Source: Desulfurellaceae bacterium bin18 (GTDB lineage: Bacteria > Desulfobacterota > Binatia > Bin18). From it: a stretch of 64,000 nt of DNA. Within the stretch, counting starts at the first letter, position 1. Each line of letters begins with the position of its first letter. Below, in pieces: positions 1 to 8,456 of the stretch. The position numbers and the translations under genes were made by a program. The notes beneath the pieces are model-generated. The model made no database searches and was not told the DNA's origin. It saw only the letters and a list, made by a program, of their open reading frames with translations. The stretch spans positions 237,669 to 301,668 of the forward strand of contig MPMI01000001.1 of NCBI GenBank assembly GCA_002238415.1, in the 5' to 3' direction.

Positions 1-1710
1 CGCGCGTTTCGTGTGCTCGAACACTATGACGTTGAGGACGCCTATGCCCCGGACGCGCCGCTGGTGATGAACCTGGGGGCGTTCTCCGGTACGCCGCTGA
101 TGACGGGCTTGCGCGTGTTCTTCTCCGCCTACAGTCCGCTTAAAGTTGCCAATAACGGCAAGCCCTTTGCCATGTGGGCGACGGCGTCCGGAAAATTCGC
201 CACAAAAGTTCTGGCTGCCACTATTGATGAAGTCATTTTTCTAGGACGGGCGACGCGTCCAGTGTTGCTGTTGATACGCAATACCAACGACGCTGGCCTG
301 TCCCTCTCGCTCGAAGATGCGCGGAGCATCTCCGGCCTGACCACCCATGATAAAATTCTCTCCCTGACCGATCGATACCGGGATGCGCACGTTGCCGTCA
401 TTGGACCCGCCGGAGAACAGTGGCAACAGAACCGCTACGCGTCTATTGCCTGCAGTACGGTGAATCAAATCCACTCCCGTGAATGTAAACCCCGATTTGC
501 CGGTCGAGGTGGCATGGGCAGTATCATGGGATCTAAAAACCTGATCGCTATTGTCGCCCAGGCTCCCGACCGGACGCGGGGCAAGCTCTCTCCCGCCCTG
601 CTCGCGGCGAATAAAGAGATCAGTCGAGGCCCGGGATCAATCAACTATCGCGATGCCAGGAAGGGCGGTAACGGTGGGACCTGGCGTAATGTCGCTGGCC
701 TGCATCCGGTCGGGGCGTTACCCGAGAAGAATTTTTGGCCACAGGGCACCGAGCAGCCTGTGCCCCTGTATCGGGACTCGATGGAAGACGCCTACTGTAT
801 TAAAGACGAGTCGTGTTTTCAGTGCGGCATTGCCTGCCATAAAAATATTTACTCCGTGCGCGAAGAGAACGGACGGCGCAAGCCTGGAAAATTTTATACG
901 AAGTTTGATTATGAGCCCCTGGACCTGCTGACGGTGAACCTCGGCATATATGATCCGGAGCAGTCTCTCGAACTTGTTGAGTTGGTCGATCAGGTTGGCT
1001 TTGATGCGATTAGTCTGGGCGTCACCTTAGGGTATATTATGGACTATAACGCCCGTCATCCTGAGCAGCCGATTGTGGGTGGTCTATCGTTTGGCGATTT
1101 CGCAGCGACACGTCACGTGATTGTTCAGGCCGCGGCCGGTGGGGTGCCTGAGATCGGACGCGGAGTGAAACGCCTGTCCGAGCAGTTGGGCGAACCTGCC
1201 TATGCCATGCACTGCAAGGGCCTGGAGCTGCCGGCCTATCTGCCAGAAACAAACCCGGGTTATCCGTTCGCTATTGCGGGTGGCCATATGGGGATGCGGA
1301 CCTTCCTCCTGCTCGTGACCGAAGGGAAGACCGACCTTGATTACTGGGTCGATGCCATTGTGCGGCGTGGCATTTATTACACCCGGGATGATGTCATTGG
1401 ACTCTGTAAATTTGCCGGAACGCCCGATGAGATAATTGAACCCGTTTTCCAGGACCTGTACGGAGTGACGGTCACGCGTGAGGATATGCAGCATACAACC
1501 CAGCGTGCCTATCTTCGGGGGCTCTTATTGGAACGGAAGCAGGGCGCAACGCTGGACGATTATGTGTTGCCCGCTCGGGTCTATGAACAGAATCCGCACG
1601 TCCAGTTACCACATTTTCTGACGCCAGACTTTTGGGACCAATTACGCGCGCGCGTTCTCCGGGCGTTTGATGAACAAATTGTCTCCTATGGTCTGCGCCC
1701 GGCCGCCTGA
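1..1710 (+). CDS. Aldehyde ferredoxin oxidoreductase (5' end outside window)
   Basis: Tungsten/molybdopterin enzyme of the AOR family, which oxidises aldehydes to acids with ferredoxin as acceptor. The frame is open from base 1, and the visible part begins in the family's N-terminal PLVMNLGAFSGTP region, so roughly the first 40 residues are missing. A C-x2-C-x3-C cluster ligand set (SCFQCGIACHK) lies mid-protein with a further Cys in GLCKFAG nearer the C-terminus, matching the 4Fe-4S ligands of the family. The C-terminal AOR domains are complete. The HAD gene starts 13 bases downstream and may be co-transcribed. The physiological aldehyde is not deducible. Confidence 0.88.
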   Translation, partial: RAFRVLEHYDVEDAYAPDAPLVMNLGAFSGTPLMTGLRVFFSAYSPLKVANNGKPFAMWATASGKFATKVLAATIDEVIFLGRATRPVLLLIRNTNDAGLSLSLEDARSISGLTTHDKILSLTDRYRDAHVAVIGPAGEQWQQNRYASIACSTVNQIHSRECKPRFAGRGGMGSIMGSKNLIAIVAQAPDRTRGKLSPALLAANKEISRGPGSINYRDARKGGNGGTWRNVAGLHPVGALPEKNFWPQGTEQPVPLYRDSMEDAYCIKDESCFQCGIACHKNIYSVREENGRRKPGKFYTKFDYEPLDLLTVNLGIYDPEQSLELVELVDQVGFDAISLGVTLGYIMDYNARHPEQPIVGGLSFGDFAATRHVIVQAAAGGVPEIGRGVKRLSEQLGEPAYAMHCKGLELPAYLPETNPGYPFAIAGGHMGMRTFLLLVTEGKTDLDYWVDAIVRRGIYYTRDDVIGLCKFAGTPDEIIEPVFQDLYGVTVTREDMQHTTQRAYLRGLLLERKQGATLDDYVLPARVYEQNPHVQLPHFLTPDFWDQLRARVLRAFDEQIVSYGLRPAA

Positions 1711-1723
1711 ATATGACGTTGTG

Positions 1724-2338
1724 ATGCACTTTATCCGGCTGTCCAAGTCGCATACGGACCGTCGTCCTGTGCGGGCTATTGCCTTTGATCTCGACAGCAC
1801 ACTCACGCGGCCCTATCTGGACTTCACACGGCTCAGAGCCCAACTCGGCCTGCCCGAGGGCGATATCCTCCACTGGGCCGACTCCCTTCCGCCGCGCCAA
1901 CGGGCCGAAGCCTTTGCCGCCATTGAGGCATTCGAACAAGACGGGGTTGAGCATGTCGCCTGGAACGACGGGGCTCAGGAAACGTTAGCGGCGCTCCAGG
2001 CCCGTGGTCTGCCGGTCGCCATTATTACCCGCAACAGCCGGACCTCGCTCACAGCCGTATGCACACAGTTGGATATACGTGCCGACGTGCTCGTCGCCCG
2101 AGAGGACGCCACTCCCAAGCCGGACCCGGCCTGTATCCGGCTGGCAAGCGTCCGCCTGGGTGTTCGCGTGGAGACGCTGCTCATGGTAGGAGACTTTCGG
2201 CACGATACCGAGGCCGGACGTGCGGCCGGCGCCATAACGGTCCTCCTGACCAACGGCAAAACGCCGACCTGGACGGTTGAGGCCGACCTGGTGATTCACC
2301 GCCTGCCCGAGCTCTTGACCTATGTGGAAAAAGAGTAA
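1724..2338 (+). CDS. HAD-family hydrolase (phosphoglycolate-phosphatase-like)
   Basis: A 204-residue haloacid-dehalogenase-fold phosphatase. Motif I is FDLDSTLT, with both Asp residues present. Motif II lies in AIITRNS, the motif III Lys in TPKPDP, and motif IV is VGDFRHD. The helical insert between motifs I and II is of the small cap type. An ATG at 1667 would overlap the AOR gene by 44 bases. The ATG at 1724 avoids this overlap and leaves only a short leader before motif I, so I prefer it, although neither has a strong ribosome binding site. The final KE-stop codons lie inside a palindromic element that recurs at the end of potA. Substrate unknown. Confidence 0.78.
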   Translation: MHFIRLSKSHTDRRPVRAIAFDLDSTLTRPYLDFTRLRAQLGLPEGDILHWADSLPPRQRAEAFAAIEAFEQDGVEHVAWNDGAQETLAALQARGLPVAIITRNSRTSLTAVCTQLDIRADVLVAREDATPKPDPACIRLASVRLGVRVETLLMVGDFRHDTEAGRAAGAITVLLTNGKTPTWTVEADLVIHRLPELLTYVEKE

Positions 2339-2382
2339 ACGTGGCAATATCTATATCTATTGACGGACACGTGTACTCTTTT
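2329..2382. repeat. Palindromic element copy 1 (over HAD stop codon)
   Basis: Inverted repeat with 15-bp arms (AAAAGAGTAAACGTG and CACGTGTACTCTTTT, one mismatch) around a 24-base spacer that contains TCTATTGACGGA. The left arm includes the TAA of the HAD gene. The same architecture, with the same spacer length and a related spacer, is found at 12671-12724 over the stop codon of potA. It may serve as a bidirectional terminator, but the shared spacer suggests a common origin. Confidence 0.7.
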
Positions 2383-2414
2383 CTGGACTCTCAACATAAT
2401 ACAGGAGGACACTC

Positions 2415-3488
2415 ATGGAATTTGCCATTGCCTACCCGGCTAAACCAGATGCGTGGAAAGACATTGCTGTGGCTGAAGACAACGGCTTCAGCCATGCCTG
2501 GCTGTACGATTCTCAGATGATCTATAGCGATGTGTATGCGTGTATGGCGCTTGCCGCGGAGCACACCTCCACGATTGTTTTGGGGACTGGCGTTGCCATC
2601 CCGAGTAATCGTATCGCTCCAGTGACTGCCCACTCCATTGCTACCATCAACCAACTCGCGCCCGGCCGGGTCATCCTCGGTCTGGGAACCGGATTTACCG
2701 GACGCAATACAATGGGTCTCCCGCCGGTCTCGCTCAAAAGTACACGTCACTATATCGAGCAGTGCCGCAGCCTGCTCAAGGGAGAAGCGGTGCTCTTTCA
2801 AGACAACGAAGGAGATGGGTCTCGCCAACGCTGGATTCGTTTCCTGCATCAGGACCACGGCTATATTAACCTGAAAGACCCGATTCCGATTCATTTTGCG
2901 GCCAACGGGCCGAAAGCCCTGGAATTGACCGGGGAGATTGCAGATGGCTGGATTACGACCATTTCCAGCCCGGATACCTTGCGCAAAAACCTGGCGGTGG
3001 TCGAAAAGGGGACGGCTCGGGTTGGGCGCTCAGCTCACGACCTGCCCAATGTCGCCCTGACGACAGCCTGTGTGCTGCAACCGGGTGAGTCGGCAACCGC
3101 GCAGCGCGTCATGGACCGAGTTGGTCCCTTTGCCATTGTGGCTCTCCACGCCTTGTGGGAACAGTCCGCGGTCACGGCCAATATGCCGCCGGCTATGGAG
3201 TCACTCTATCAGGGCTTTGCCGACTATGTCGCGCAAATGCACACGCCTGAAGATCGTCGCTATCTCGAAGTCCACGAAGGCCATTTGATCTACCTCAAGC
3301 CGGGGGAAGAGCGCTACTGTAATGAAGACCTGATTCGCGGTATGACGCTAACCGGGACAGGGGAAGAGATCATCGCCCGGCTCAAGGCGCTCGAGGCGGT
3401 CGGTCTCAAGCAGGTGGCCGTGCAGGTGGTGAACAATGGACGCGAAATGATCGAAGAATTCAGCCGCGAGGTCATTGCGAAATACTAG
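2415..3488 (+). CDS. Luciferase-like monooxygenase, F420/FMN-dependent type
   Basis: A 357-residue single-domain TIM-barrel flavoenzyme of the bacterial luciferase superfamily. Family signatures include TIVLGTGVAIPSNR, the beta-strand 4 segment APGRVILGLGTGFTGR, and PIHFAANGPKALELTGEIADG, typical of the F420-dependent methylene-H4MPT reductase-like branch. A good ribosome binding site (AGGAGG) precedes the ATG. It is followed after 7 bases by a periplasmic-binding-protein-fold gene, so the two are probably one operon. Whether the cofactor is F420 or reduced FMN cannot be told from sequence alone, and the substrate is unknown. Confidence 0.85.
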   Translation: MEFAIAYPAKPDAWKDIAVAEDNGFSHAWLYDSQMIYSDVYACMALAAEHTSTIVLGTGVAIPSNRIAPVTAHSIATINQLAPGRVILGLGTGFTGRNTMGLPPVSLKSTRHYIEQCRSLLKGEAVLFQDNEGDGSRQRWIRFLHQDHGYINLKDPIPIHFAANGPKALELTGEIADGWITTISSPDTLRKNLAVVEKGTARVGRSAHDLPNVALTTACVLQPGESATAQRVMDRVGPFAIVALHALWEQSAVTANMPPAMESLYQGFADYVAQMHTPEDRRYLEVHEGHLIYLKPGEERYCNEDLIRGMTLTGTGEEIIARLKALEAVGLKQVAVQVVNNGREMIEEFSREVIAKY

Positions 3489-3495
3489 GTGAACT

Positions 3496-4638
3496 ATGAC
3501 ACACGAATCCGTCACGCTTGGGATCGCCATTTCCCTGAGTGGCCGCTATGCCCTGCTCGGGCGTCAGGTCCTTGAAGGTCTGGAGTGCTATATCCGCGAT
3601 GTGAACGCCGCCGGTGGGATGCGGCTCGGGGCCGAGAATCGAAAACTGCCCGTCTCCCTGATTGTCGAAGACGACGCAAGCGACGAGACCAAAGTCCGCA
3701 GCCTGACCGAGAAGTTGATCACCCATGACCGGGTTGATCTGCTGATGGGCCCCTACGGCAGCGGGCTGACCCTGGCCGCTGCGGAGACGGCCGAGGCCGC
3801 CCAGCAGGTGCTGTGGAATCATAGTGGGTCGGCCGACGAAATCTTCGAGTGCAACCTCTCCTGGGTCGTGGGTCTGTTGAGTCCGGCGTCCCAATACTTA
3901 TGCGCCATTCTGGAACTGCTGCGTACGCTCGACCCCGAGGCCAAACGGGTGGCCTTATTGAGCGCCAAAACTGGCTTTGCCACCGATATGGCCAGTGGCG
4001 CCTTGACGTGGATTCAACGCCACGGCCTGACGCTCGCCAGCCACCAACTGTACCGGTCCGGTCTCGACGATTTCAGCCCGTTGCTCAACCCGCTCAAGGA
4101 CGACCCCCCGGACTGGCTGCTCAGCGTTGGCCGTGTAGAGGACGACCTGCGGCTGGGCCGACAGGTGTGTGACCTCCGCCCTCGGCTCAAAGCCGCCGGA
4201 TTGGTCGTTGCGGCCATCAGTCGCTTTAAGGCCGAGCTGGGTGAGCAGGCGGACGGGTTTCTTGCGCCGAGCCAGTGGGAGCCGCAAGTGGAGTACGGGG
4301 TGGACTGCGGCCCGTCAGAAAACGAGTTTCTGACCCATTATCTCAAAGGTGCAACCGTACCTATCGACTATCCGGCCGCCCAAGGCTATACCGCCGGTGT
4401 CATTGCCCAGCGCTGCGTCGAAGAAGTCGGTGGCCTGGACCAACACGCCCTGCGCACGGCTGCGAGTCATCTGCGGTGTACGACCTTCTACGGACCGTAT
4501 GCCATTGAAGCGCAGACCGGCCGCCAGACCGCCCATCCCATGCTGGTTACCCAGTGGCAGAAGGGCCGTAAGGAAATCGTGTGGCCGCGCACGGTGGCCG
4601 AAACCCAACCGGTCTATCCCGGACCGTTGTGGGAGTAG
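3496..4638 (+). CDS. Type I periplasmic-binding-fold protein without signal peptide (LivK-like)
   Basis: A 380-residue branched-chain amino acid/amide-type binding protein fold (Peripla_BP_6 family). It opens directly with the first beta strand (GIAISLSGRYALLGRQVLEG) and has the family's DDASDETKVRSLTEKL and GPYGSG segments. No hydrophobic signal peptide or lipobox precedes the fold, and no permease or ATPase genes are adjacent. It may therefore be a cytoplasmic sensor, like AmiC, rather than a transporter component. The gene begins 7 bases after the LLM gene and is probably translated with it. The ligand is unknown. Confidence 0.78.
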   Translation: MTHESVTLGIAISLSGRYALLGRQVLEGLECYIRDVNAAGGMRLGAENRKLPVSLIVEDDASDETKVRSLTEKLITHDRVDLLMGPYGSGLTLAAAETAEAAQQVLWNHSGSADEIFECNLSWVVGLLSPASQYLCAILELLRTLDPEAKRVALLSAKTGFATDMASGALTWIQRHGLTLASHQLYRSGLDDFSPLLNPLKDDPPDWLLSVGRVEDDLRLGRQVCDLRPRLKAAGLVVAAISRFKAELGEQADGFLAPSQWEPQVEYGVDCGPSENEFLTHYLKGATVPIDYPAAQGYTAGVIAQRCVEEVGGLDQHALRTAASHLRCTTFYGPYAIEAQTGRQTAHPMLVTQWQKGRKEIVWPRTVAETQPVYPGPLWE

Positions 4639-4793
4639 ATGGATGAGGTAGCAACGCTCTGGGATATAAACCCGTCCAATAATTGAACTTGCTCTCCGCC
4701 TTGGTTACACTCCTGTAGAGTTGGGATAGAAGGGGCGTATAATCATCAATTCCCTGTTTCAGCGAGGATATCTTTCAGAAAGGAGAAAGGGAA

Positions 4794-5804
4794 ATGAGTC
4801 ACATCAGAGCCGAGTATATCTGGATAGACGGCAACAAACCGACTGCCACATTACGCTCAAAAACGAAAATACTTGATGGGCCCATTCGCAGCCTTGAGGA
4901 CGTTCCTCTATGGGGATTCGACGGTTCAAGCACCATGCAGGCCGTAGGGCATGACAGCGATCGCCTGCTCCGCCCTATTTACTATGTGCCTGACCCCATC
5001 CGCCGCGGCGACAATATCCTGGTCATGAACGAGGTGCGGCTCCCGGATGGGTCCGTGCATGAGTCCAACACGCGGGCTCACCTGGTCAAGCTGCAAGAAA
5101 AGTATAAAGACCACGAACCCTGGTTCGGCATTGAGCAGGAGTATACGTTTTTCCGGGGCCGGTCGCCCCTGGGCTGGCCGGAGGGTGGCTATCCCGCGCC
5201 CCAGGGACCGTTCTATTGCGGTGTTGGTGCCGATGAGGTCTTTGGCCGAGAAATTGTTGAGGCTCATATGGATGCTTGTCTGGAAGCCGGGCTGGCCCTC
5301 TCCGGCATCAATGCCGAGGTCATGCCCGGACAGTGGGAGTTTCAGATCGGCCCAATAGGGATTCCTGAGGTGGCGGATCAATTATGGATCGCCCGCTGGC
5401 TGCTGTATCGCATCGCCGAAGATTCTGGCGTTAATGCCACGCTGCATCCAAAACCGATCAAAGGCGACTGGAACGGCGCCGGTGCCCACACGAATTTCAG
5501 CACCAAAACCATGCGTGAGGAGGGCGGCTTACGGGTGGTGAGAGCCGCCTGCGAGGCGCTGGAAAAGCGGCACGAGGAACACATTGCGGTGTACGGCGCC
5601 CACAACGAAGAACGCCTCACCGGCCTGCATGAGACGTGCAGCATCCACGAATTCCGCTATGGCATCAGCGACCGCGGCGCCTCGGTCCGTATTCCGATGG
5701 CCACGGCCAACGAGGGACGCGGCTATCTGGAAGATCGCCGCCCGGCAGCCAATATGGATCCCTATCAGGTGTGTGCCGCGCTGCTCGAAACCACGTGCGG
5801 CTGA
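4794..5804 (+). CDS. glnII: Glutamine synthetase, type II (eukaryote-like)
   Basis: ATP-dependent ligation of ammonia to glutamate. The length (336 aa) and motifs are those of the short GSII class: beta-grasp N-terminus with WGFDGSSTMQA, the metal-binding GIEQEYTFF, MPGQWEFQIGP, and NGAGAHTNFSTK in place of the common NGSGCHTNFS. It lacks the C-terminal adenylylation loop of GSI. A clear AAAGGAG ribosome binding site precedes the ATG. The 155-base upstream gap could hold its promoter, but no certain NtrC or sigma-54 site is visible. It is followed by a nitronate monooxygenase gene. Confidence 0.9.
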   Translation: MSHIRAEYIWIDGNKPTATLRSKTKILDGPIRSLEDVPLWGFDGSSTMQAVGHDSDRLLRPIYYVPDPIRRGDNILVMNEVRLPDGSVHESNTRAHLVKLQEKYKDHEPWFGIEQEYTFFRGRSPLGWPEGGYPAPQGPFYCGVGADEVFGREIVEAHMDACLEAGLALSGINAEVMPGQWEFQIGPIGIPEVADQLWIARWLLYRIAEDSGVNATLHPKPIKGDWNGAGAHTNFSTKTMREEGGLRVVRAACEALEKRHEEHIAVYGAHNEERLTGLHETCSIHEFRYGISDRGASVRIPMATANEGRGYLEDRRPAANMDPYQVCAALLETTCG

Positions 5805-5840
5805 GCCCGGCGCGCACCGCCTCTCGCTCGGAGGATCGCT

Positions 5841-6842
5841 ATGCTACACACGCCGCTCTGCCAGGACCTTGGAATCACCTATCCAATTTTCTCCGTGGGT
5901 ATGGGTGGTGGGATGGCCGGACCGCGACTCACAGCTGCGGTATCCAACGCCGGCGGGTGCGGCGTCTTGGGCATGGGCGGTCTGCCCGCGCCTTTTATCC
6001 AGGAACAAATCCAGCAGGTCCGCACGCTGACCGAACGGCCCTTTGGGGTCAATATCATTCTCCCCCTGCTGCAAGAGGGACAGATTGAAACCTGCTTCGC
6101 CGAAGCCGTTCCCCTGCTCGTTCTCTTCTGGGGTGACCCTGAACCCTACGTTAAAGAAGCCCATCGTGTCGGGACCAAGGTCTTTCTCCAGGCTGGCTCA
6201 GTTGAAGAAGCCTTAACCGCGGTGAACGCCGGGGTTGACGGCATTATCGCCCAAGGTGTTGAGGCGGGCGGGCATGTTAAAAGCACCACCTCACTCTCAA
6301 CCATCGTCCCGGCCATGGTCGAAGCCGTTGGACCCGTGCCGGTTATTGCCGCGGGCGGCATTGCCACCGGACGCGGGGTTGTGGCGGCCCTGACCCTGGG
6401 CGCTCAGGCCGTGTCCATGGGTACGCGCTTTGTGGCCAGCGAAGAAGTCCAGGTTGTCCAGGCATATAAACAGCGCATTGTTGACAGCACGGCCGAAGAT
6501 ACGGTCTACACCACCCTCTTCGACGTGGGCTGGCCGGATGCCGCTCACCGGGTGTTGCGTAATACAGCGATGGACGAATGGGAAGCCGCAGGTTGTCCGG
6601 CCAGCGGCCAGCGGCCCGGAGAAGGCCGCGCCATCGGGACAATGCCCATGGCCGGCACGTCTGTGGAACTGCCCAAATACGGCATCTTCCCGCCTATGCC
6701 CGGCTTTGCGGGCGACCTGGAGCAAACCGCCTTGTACGCAGGCGAGTCGTGTCGGCTGATCCATGACGTCAAGCCCGCCAGTCACATCGTGCGCGACATC
6801 ATGGCCGAAGCCGAAGAGATCGTACAAGGTCTGCGCGCCTGA
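5841..6842 (+). CDS. Nitronate monooxygenase (2-nitropropane dioxygenase family)
   Basis: A 333-residue FMN TIM-barrel enzyme that oxidises alkyl nitronates to carbonyls and nitrite. Family features are PIFSVGMGGGMAGPRLTAAV at the N-terminus, the FGVNI strand, GVDGIIAQGVEAGGH carrying the catalytic His region, and the phosphate-binding VPVIAAGGIATGRGVVAAL followed by GAQAVSMGTRF. The ATG follows a GGAGG-type ribosome binding site, 36 bases after glnII. A role in detoxifying nitro compounds or propionate-3-nitronate is the family expectation, and nitrite release beside a glutamine synthetase would be consistent with nitrogen salvage. That link is an inference. Confidence 0.87.
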   Translation: MLHTPLCQDLGITYPIFSVGMGGGMAGPRLTAAVSNAGGCGVLGMGGLPAPFIQEQIQQVRTLTERPFGVNIILPLLQEGQIETCFAEAVPLLVLFWGDPEPYVKEAHRVGTKVFLQAGSVEEALTAVNAGVDGIIAQGVEAGGHVKSTTSLSTIVPAMVEAVGPVPVIAAGGIATGRGVVAALTLGAQAVSMGTRFVASEEVQVVQAYKQRIVDSTAEDTVYTTLFDVGWPDAAHRVLRNTAMDEWEAAGCPASGQRPGEGRAIGTMPMAGTSVELPKYGIFPPMPGFAGDLEQTALYAGESCRLIHDVKPASHIVRDIMAEAEEIVQGLRA

Positions 6843-6975
6843 GAACCGCACCGTAGACACCCCACGACCCGGCCCTCACCCCGGCAGTTCTGGCCTGGGG
6901 TACACCGCCGGTCTGCGGCGGGCCATCCGGCCTTCATTATTGACGGGAGATAGACAGCACGCTAGTGGAGACGGC

Positions 6976-7668
6976 ATGCAAGAATCGTTTATCCTCCTGC
7001 TGTGGTGGATACTGTTCGGTGGCTCACATATGCTCATGTCCGCGCCCGGTTGGCGACCGAAACTGGTTGCCCGGCTTGGGGAGTGGGGCTTCTTCGGCGT
7101 CTATTCTCTGATTGCTATCGTCACCGTCGTGCCGTTGTGCATGTACTACGGCGCGCACAAGCACACCGGCCCGCAGCTCTGGGTCACGCTTCTTCCCTAC
7201 CTGATAGCGCGTGATGTGAATGTCCTGCTCATGGGGCTGGCCTTTGTCCTCTTCGTCAGCGGCCTGGCGGCCCTTACGCCCAGCTCCATACTGGCCAACA
7301 CAGCGCCCCAGGCGTATGGCGTCACCCGGATTACCCGCCACCCAGTGTTTGCCTCGTTCTTTTTGTTTGGCGTGGCGCACTGCCTGATGAATGGTGCCCT
7401 GAGCGACATCGTCTTCTTTGGTGGTTTCGTTGTCTACTCCTGGCTTGGCGCGTGGCGTCAGGACCAACGCAAAACCGGCGAGCTGCCCGGCTACGAGGAA
7501 TTTCGGCTGTCCACCTCGTTTCTGCCCTTTGGGGCCATTGTCAGCCAACGGCAGCCGTTTCCTCTTGGAGAGCTGCGTTGGGGGGTGATCATCCTGGGTA
7601 TGATTGTCTTTTACCTCGTGCGCGCCTTTCACCCCACTATATTTGGCGGGATTCTGATGACGCTCTAG
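6976..7668 (+). CDS. NnrU-family integral membrane protein
   Basis: A 230-residue protein with about six hydrophobic segments. The NnrU/isoprenylcysteine-methyltransferase-like signature YGVTRITRHPVFASFFLFGVAHCLMNG is present in parts, with RHP and the later GYEEFRLSTSFLPF region. The reading frame extends far upstream, but the ATG at 6976 is preceded by GGAG and begins right at the first membrane helix. NnrU proteins were first linked to nitrite/nitric oxide metabolism, though most homologues are uncharacterised. The 80-residue membrane protein follows after 12 bases. Confidence 0.78.
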   Translation: MQESFILLLWWILFGGSHMLMSAPGWRPKLVARLGEWGFFGVYSLIAIVTVVPLCMYYGAHKHTGPQLWVTLLPYLIARDVNVLLMGLAFVLFVSGLAALTPSSILANTAPQAYGVTRITRHPVFASFFLFGVAHCLMNGALSDIVFFGGFVVYSWLGAWRQDQRKTGELPGYEEFRLSTSFLPFGAIVSQRQPFPLGELRWGVIILGMIVFYLVRAFHPTIFGGILMTL

Positions 7669-7680
7669 GATATTCACACC

Positions 7681-7923
7681 ATGATTCCAGAGATGTTTAC
7701 CGAGACCTGGAACGGGCTACTCGGCCTGTCCAAGGTCCAATTGATTCTTTTGGGCGGCGGTATCGCCCTGCTCGTTGCGCTTAGCAAAGTGCTCCGCCTG
7801 CTGTTCCTGGCGCTTGTCCTGCTCCTCTTTCTGGTCGTGATTCTGCCGCAACTGCTGACACGGTATGCCGAGTATCCGTTTTCAGAACTCGCGCCGGGCG
7901 AGCGTGTTATTCCTCAAGACTGA
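7681..7923 (+). CDS. Small membrane protein, unknown function
   Basis: An 80-residue protein with one or two membrane helices (residues about 20-60, two Leu/Val-rich stretches) and a short hydrophilic tail. It starts 12 bases after the NnrU gene and ends just before the RidA gene, so it is probably part of a membrane-protein/RidA transcription unit. No family recognised. Confidence 0.6.
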   Translation: MIPEMFTETWNGLLGLSKVQLILLGGGIALLVALSKVLRLLFLALVLLLFLVVILPQLLTRYAEYPFSELAPGERVIPQD

Positions 7924-7942
7924 AGTGCGAAAGGAGACGACA

Positions 7943-8413
7943 ATGGAAGCTGAAAAGAAACTCGAAGAACTCGGACTGAGCCTGCCGCCCATTCCCACCC
8001 CGGTGGCCAATTATCTGCCTCTGGTGCGAACCGGCAACCTCCTGTTTGTCTCCGGCCACGGTCCCGGCATGCTGAAAGACGGCAGCGTATCGTTTATCCA
8101 GGGCAAGCTCGGCAAAGACCTGGATGTCGAGCAGGGCTATGATGCGGCCAAACAGGTCATGCTCAATATCTTGCAATCCATGAAGCAGGAGTTGGGGGAT
8201 TTGGACAAGGTGCGCAAAGTGGTCAAGCTGCTGGGCTTTGTCAACTGCACGCCCGACTTCCCCGATCAGCCCAAAGTGATTAACGGCGCGTCCGACCTGC
8301 TCGTCGCCCTGTTTGGCGAGCGCGGCCGTCACGCCCGCTCGGCCGTGGGGATGAATCAGCTCCCGTTCGGCATCGCCGTCGAGATTGAGATGGTCGTGGA
8401 AGTCGAGGACTGA
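7943..8413 (+). CDS. RidA/YjgF-family protein
   Basis: A 156-residue member of the YjgF/RidA/L-PSP family, of the longer YjgH-like subgroup. RidA proteins hydrolyse reactive enamine/imine intermediates from PLP enzymes. Family features are GNLLFVSGHGP near the N-terminus and a C-terminal RHARSAVGMNQLPFGIAVEIEMVVEV, of which RSAVG carries the typical Arg. The upstream in-frame extension overlaps the preceding gene. The ATG at 7943 has an AAGGAG site and is preferred. Confidence 0.85.
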   Translation: MEAEKKLEELGLSLPPIPTPVANYLPLVRTGNLLFVSGHGPGMLKDGSVSFIQGKLGKDLDVEQGYDAAKQVMLNILQSMKQELGDLDKVRKVVKLLGFVNCTPDFPDQPKVINGASDLLVALFGERGRHARSAVGMNQLPFGIAVEIEMVVEVED

Positions 8414-8456
8414 GGCCGGGACCCGCGCCGCCTCCTATGGAGTTCCGGGCACGGGG

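Noticed and set aside
4639..4793. Possible glnII riboswitch or sigma-54 promoter
   Set aside because: No glutamine riboswitch core or -24/-12 GG/GC pair could be found with confidence.
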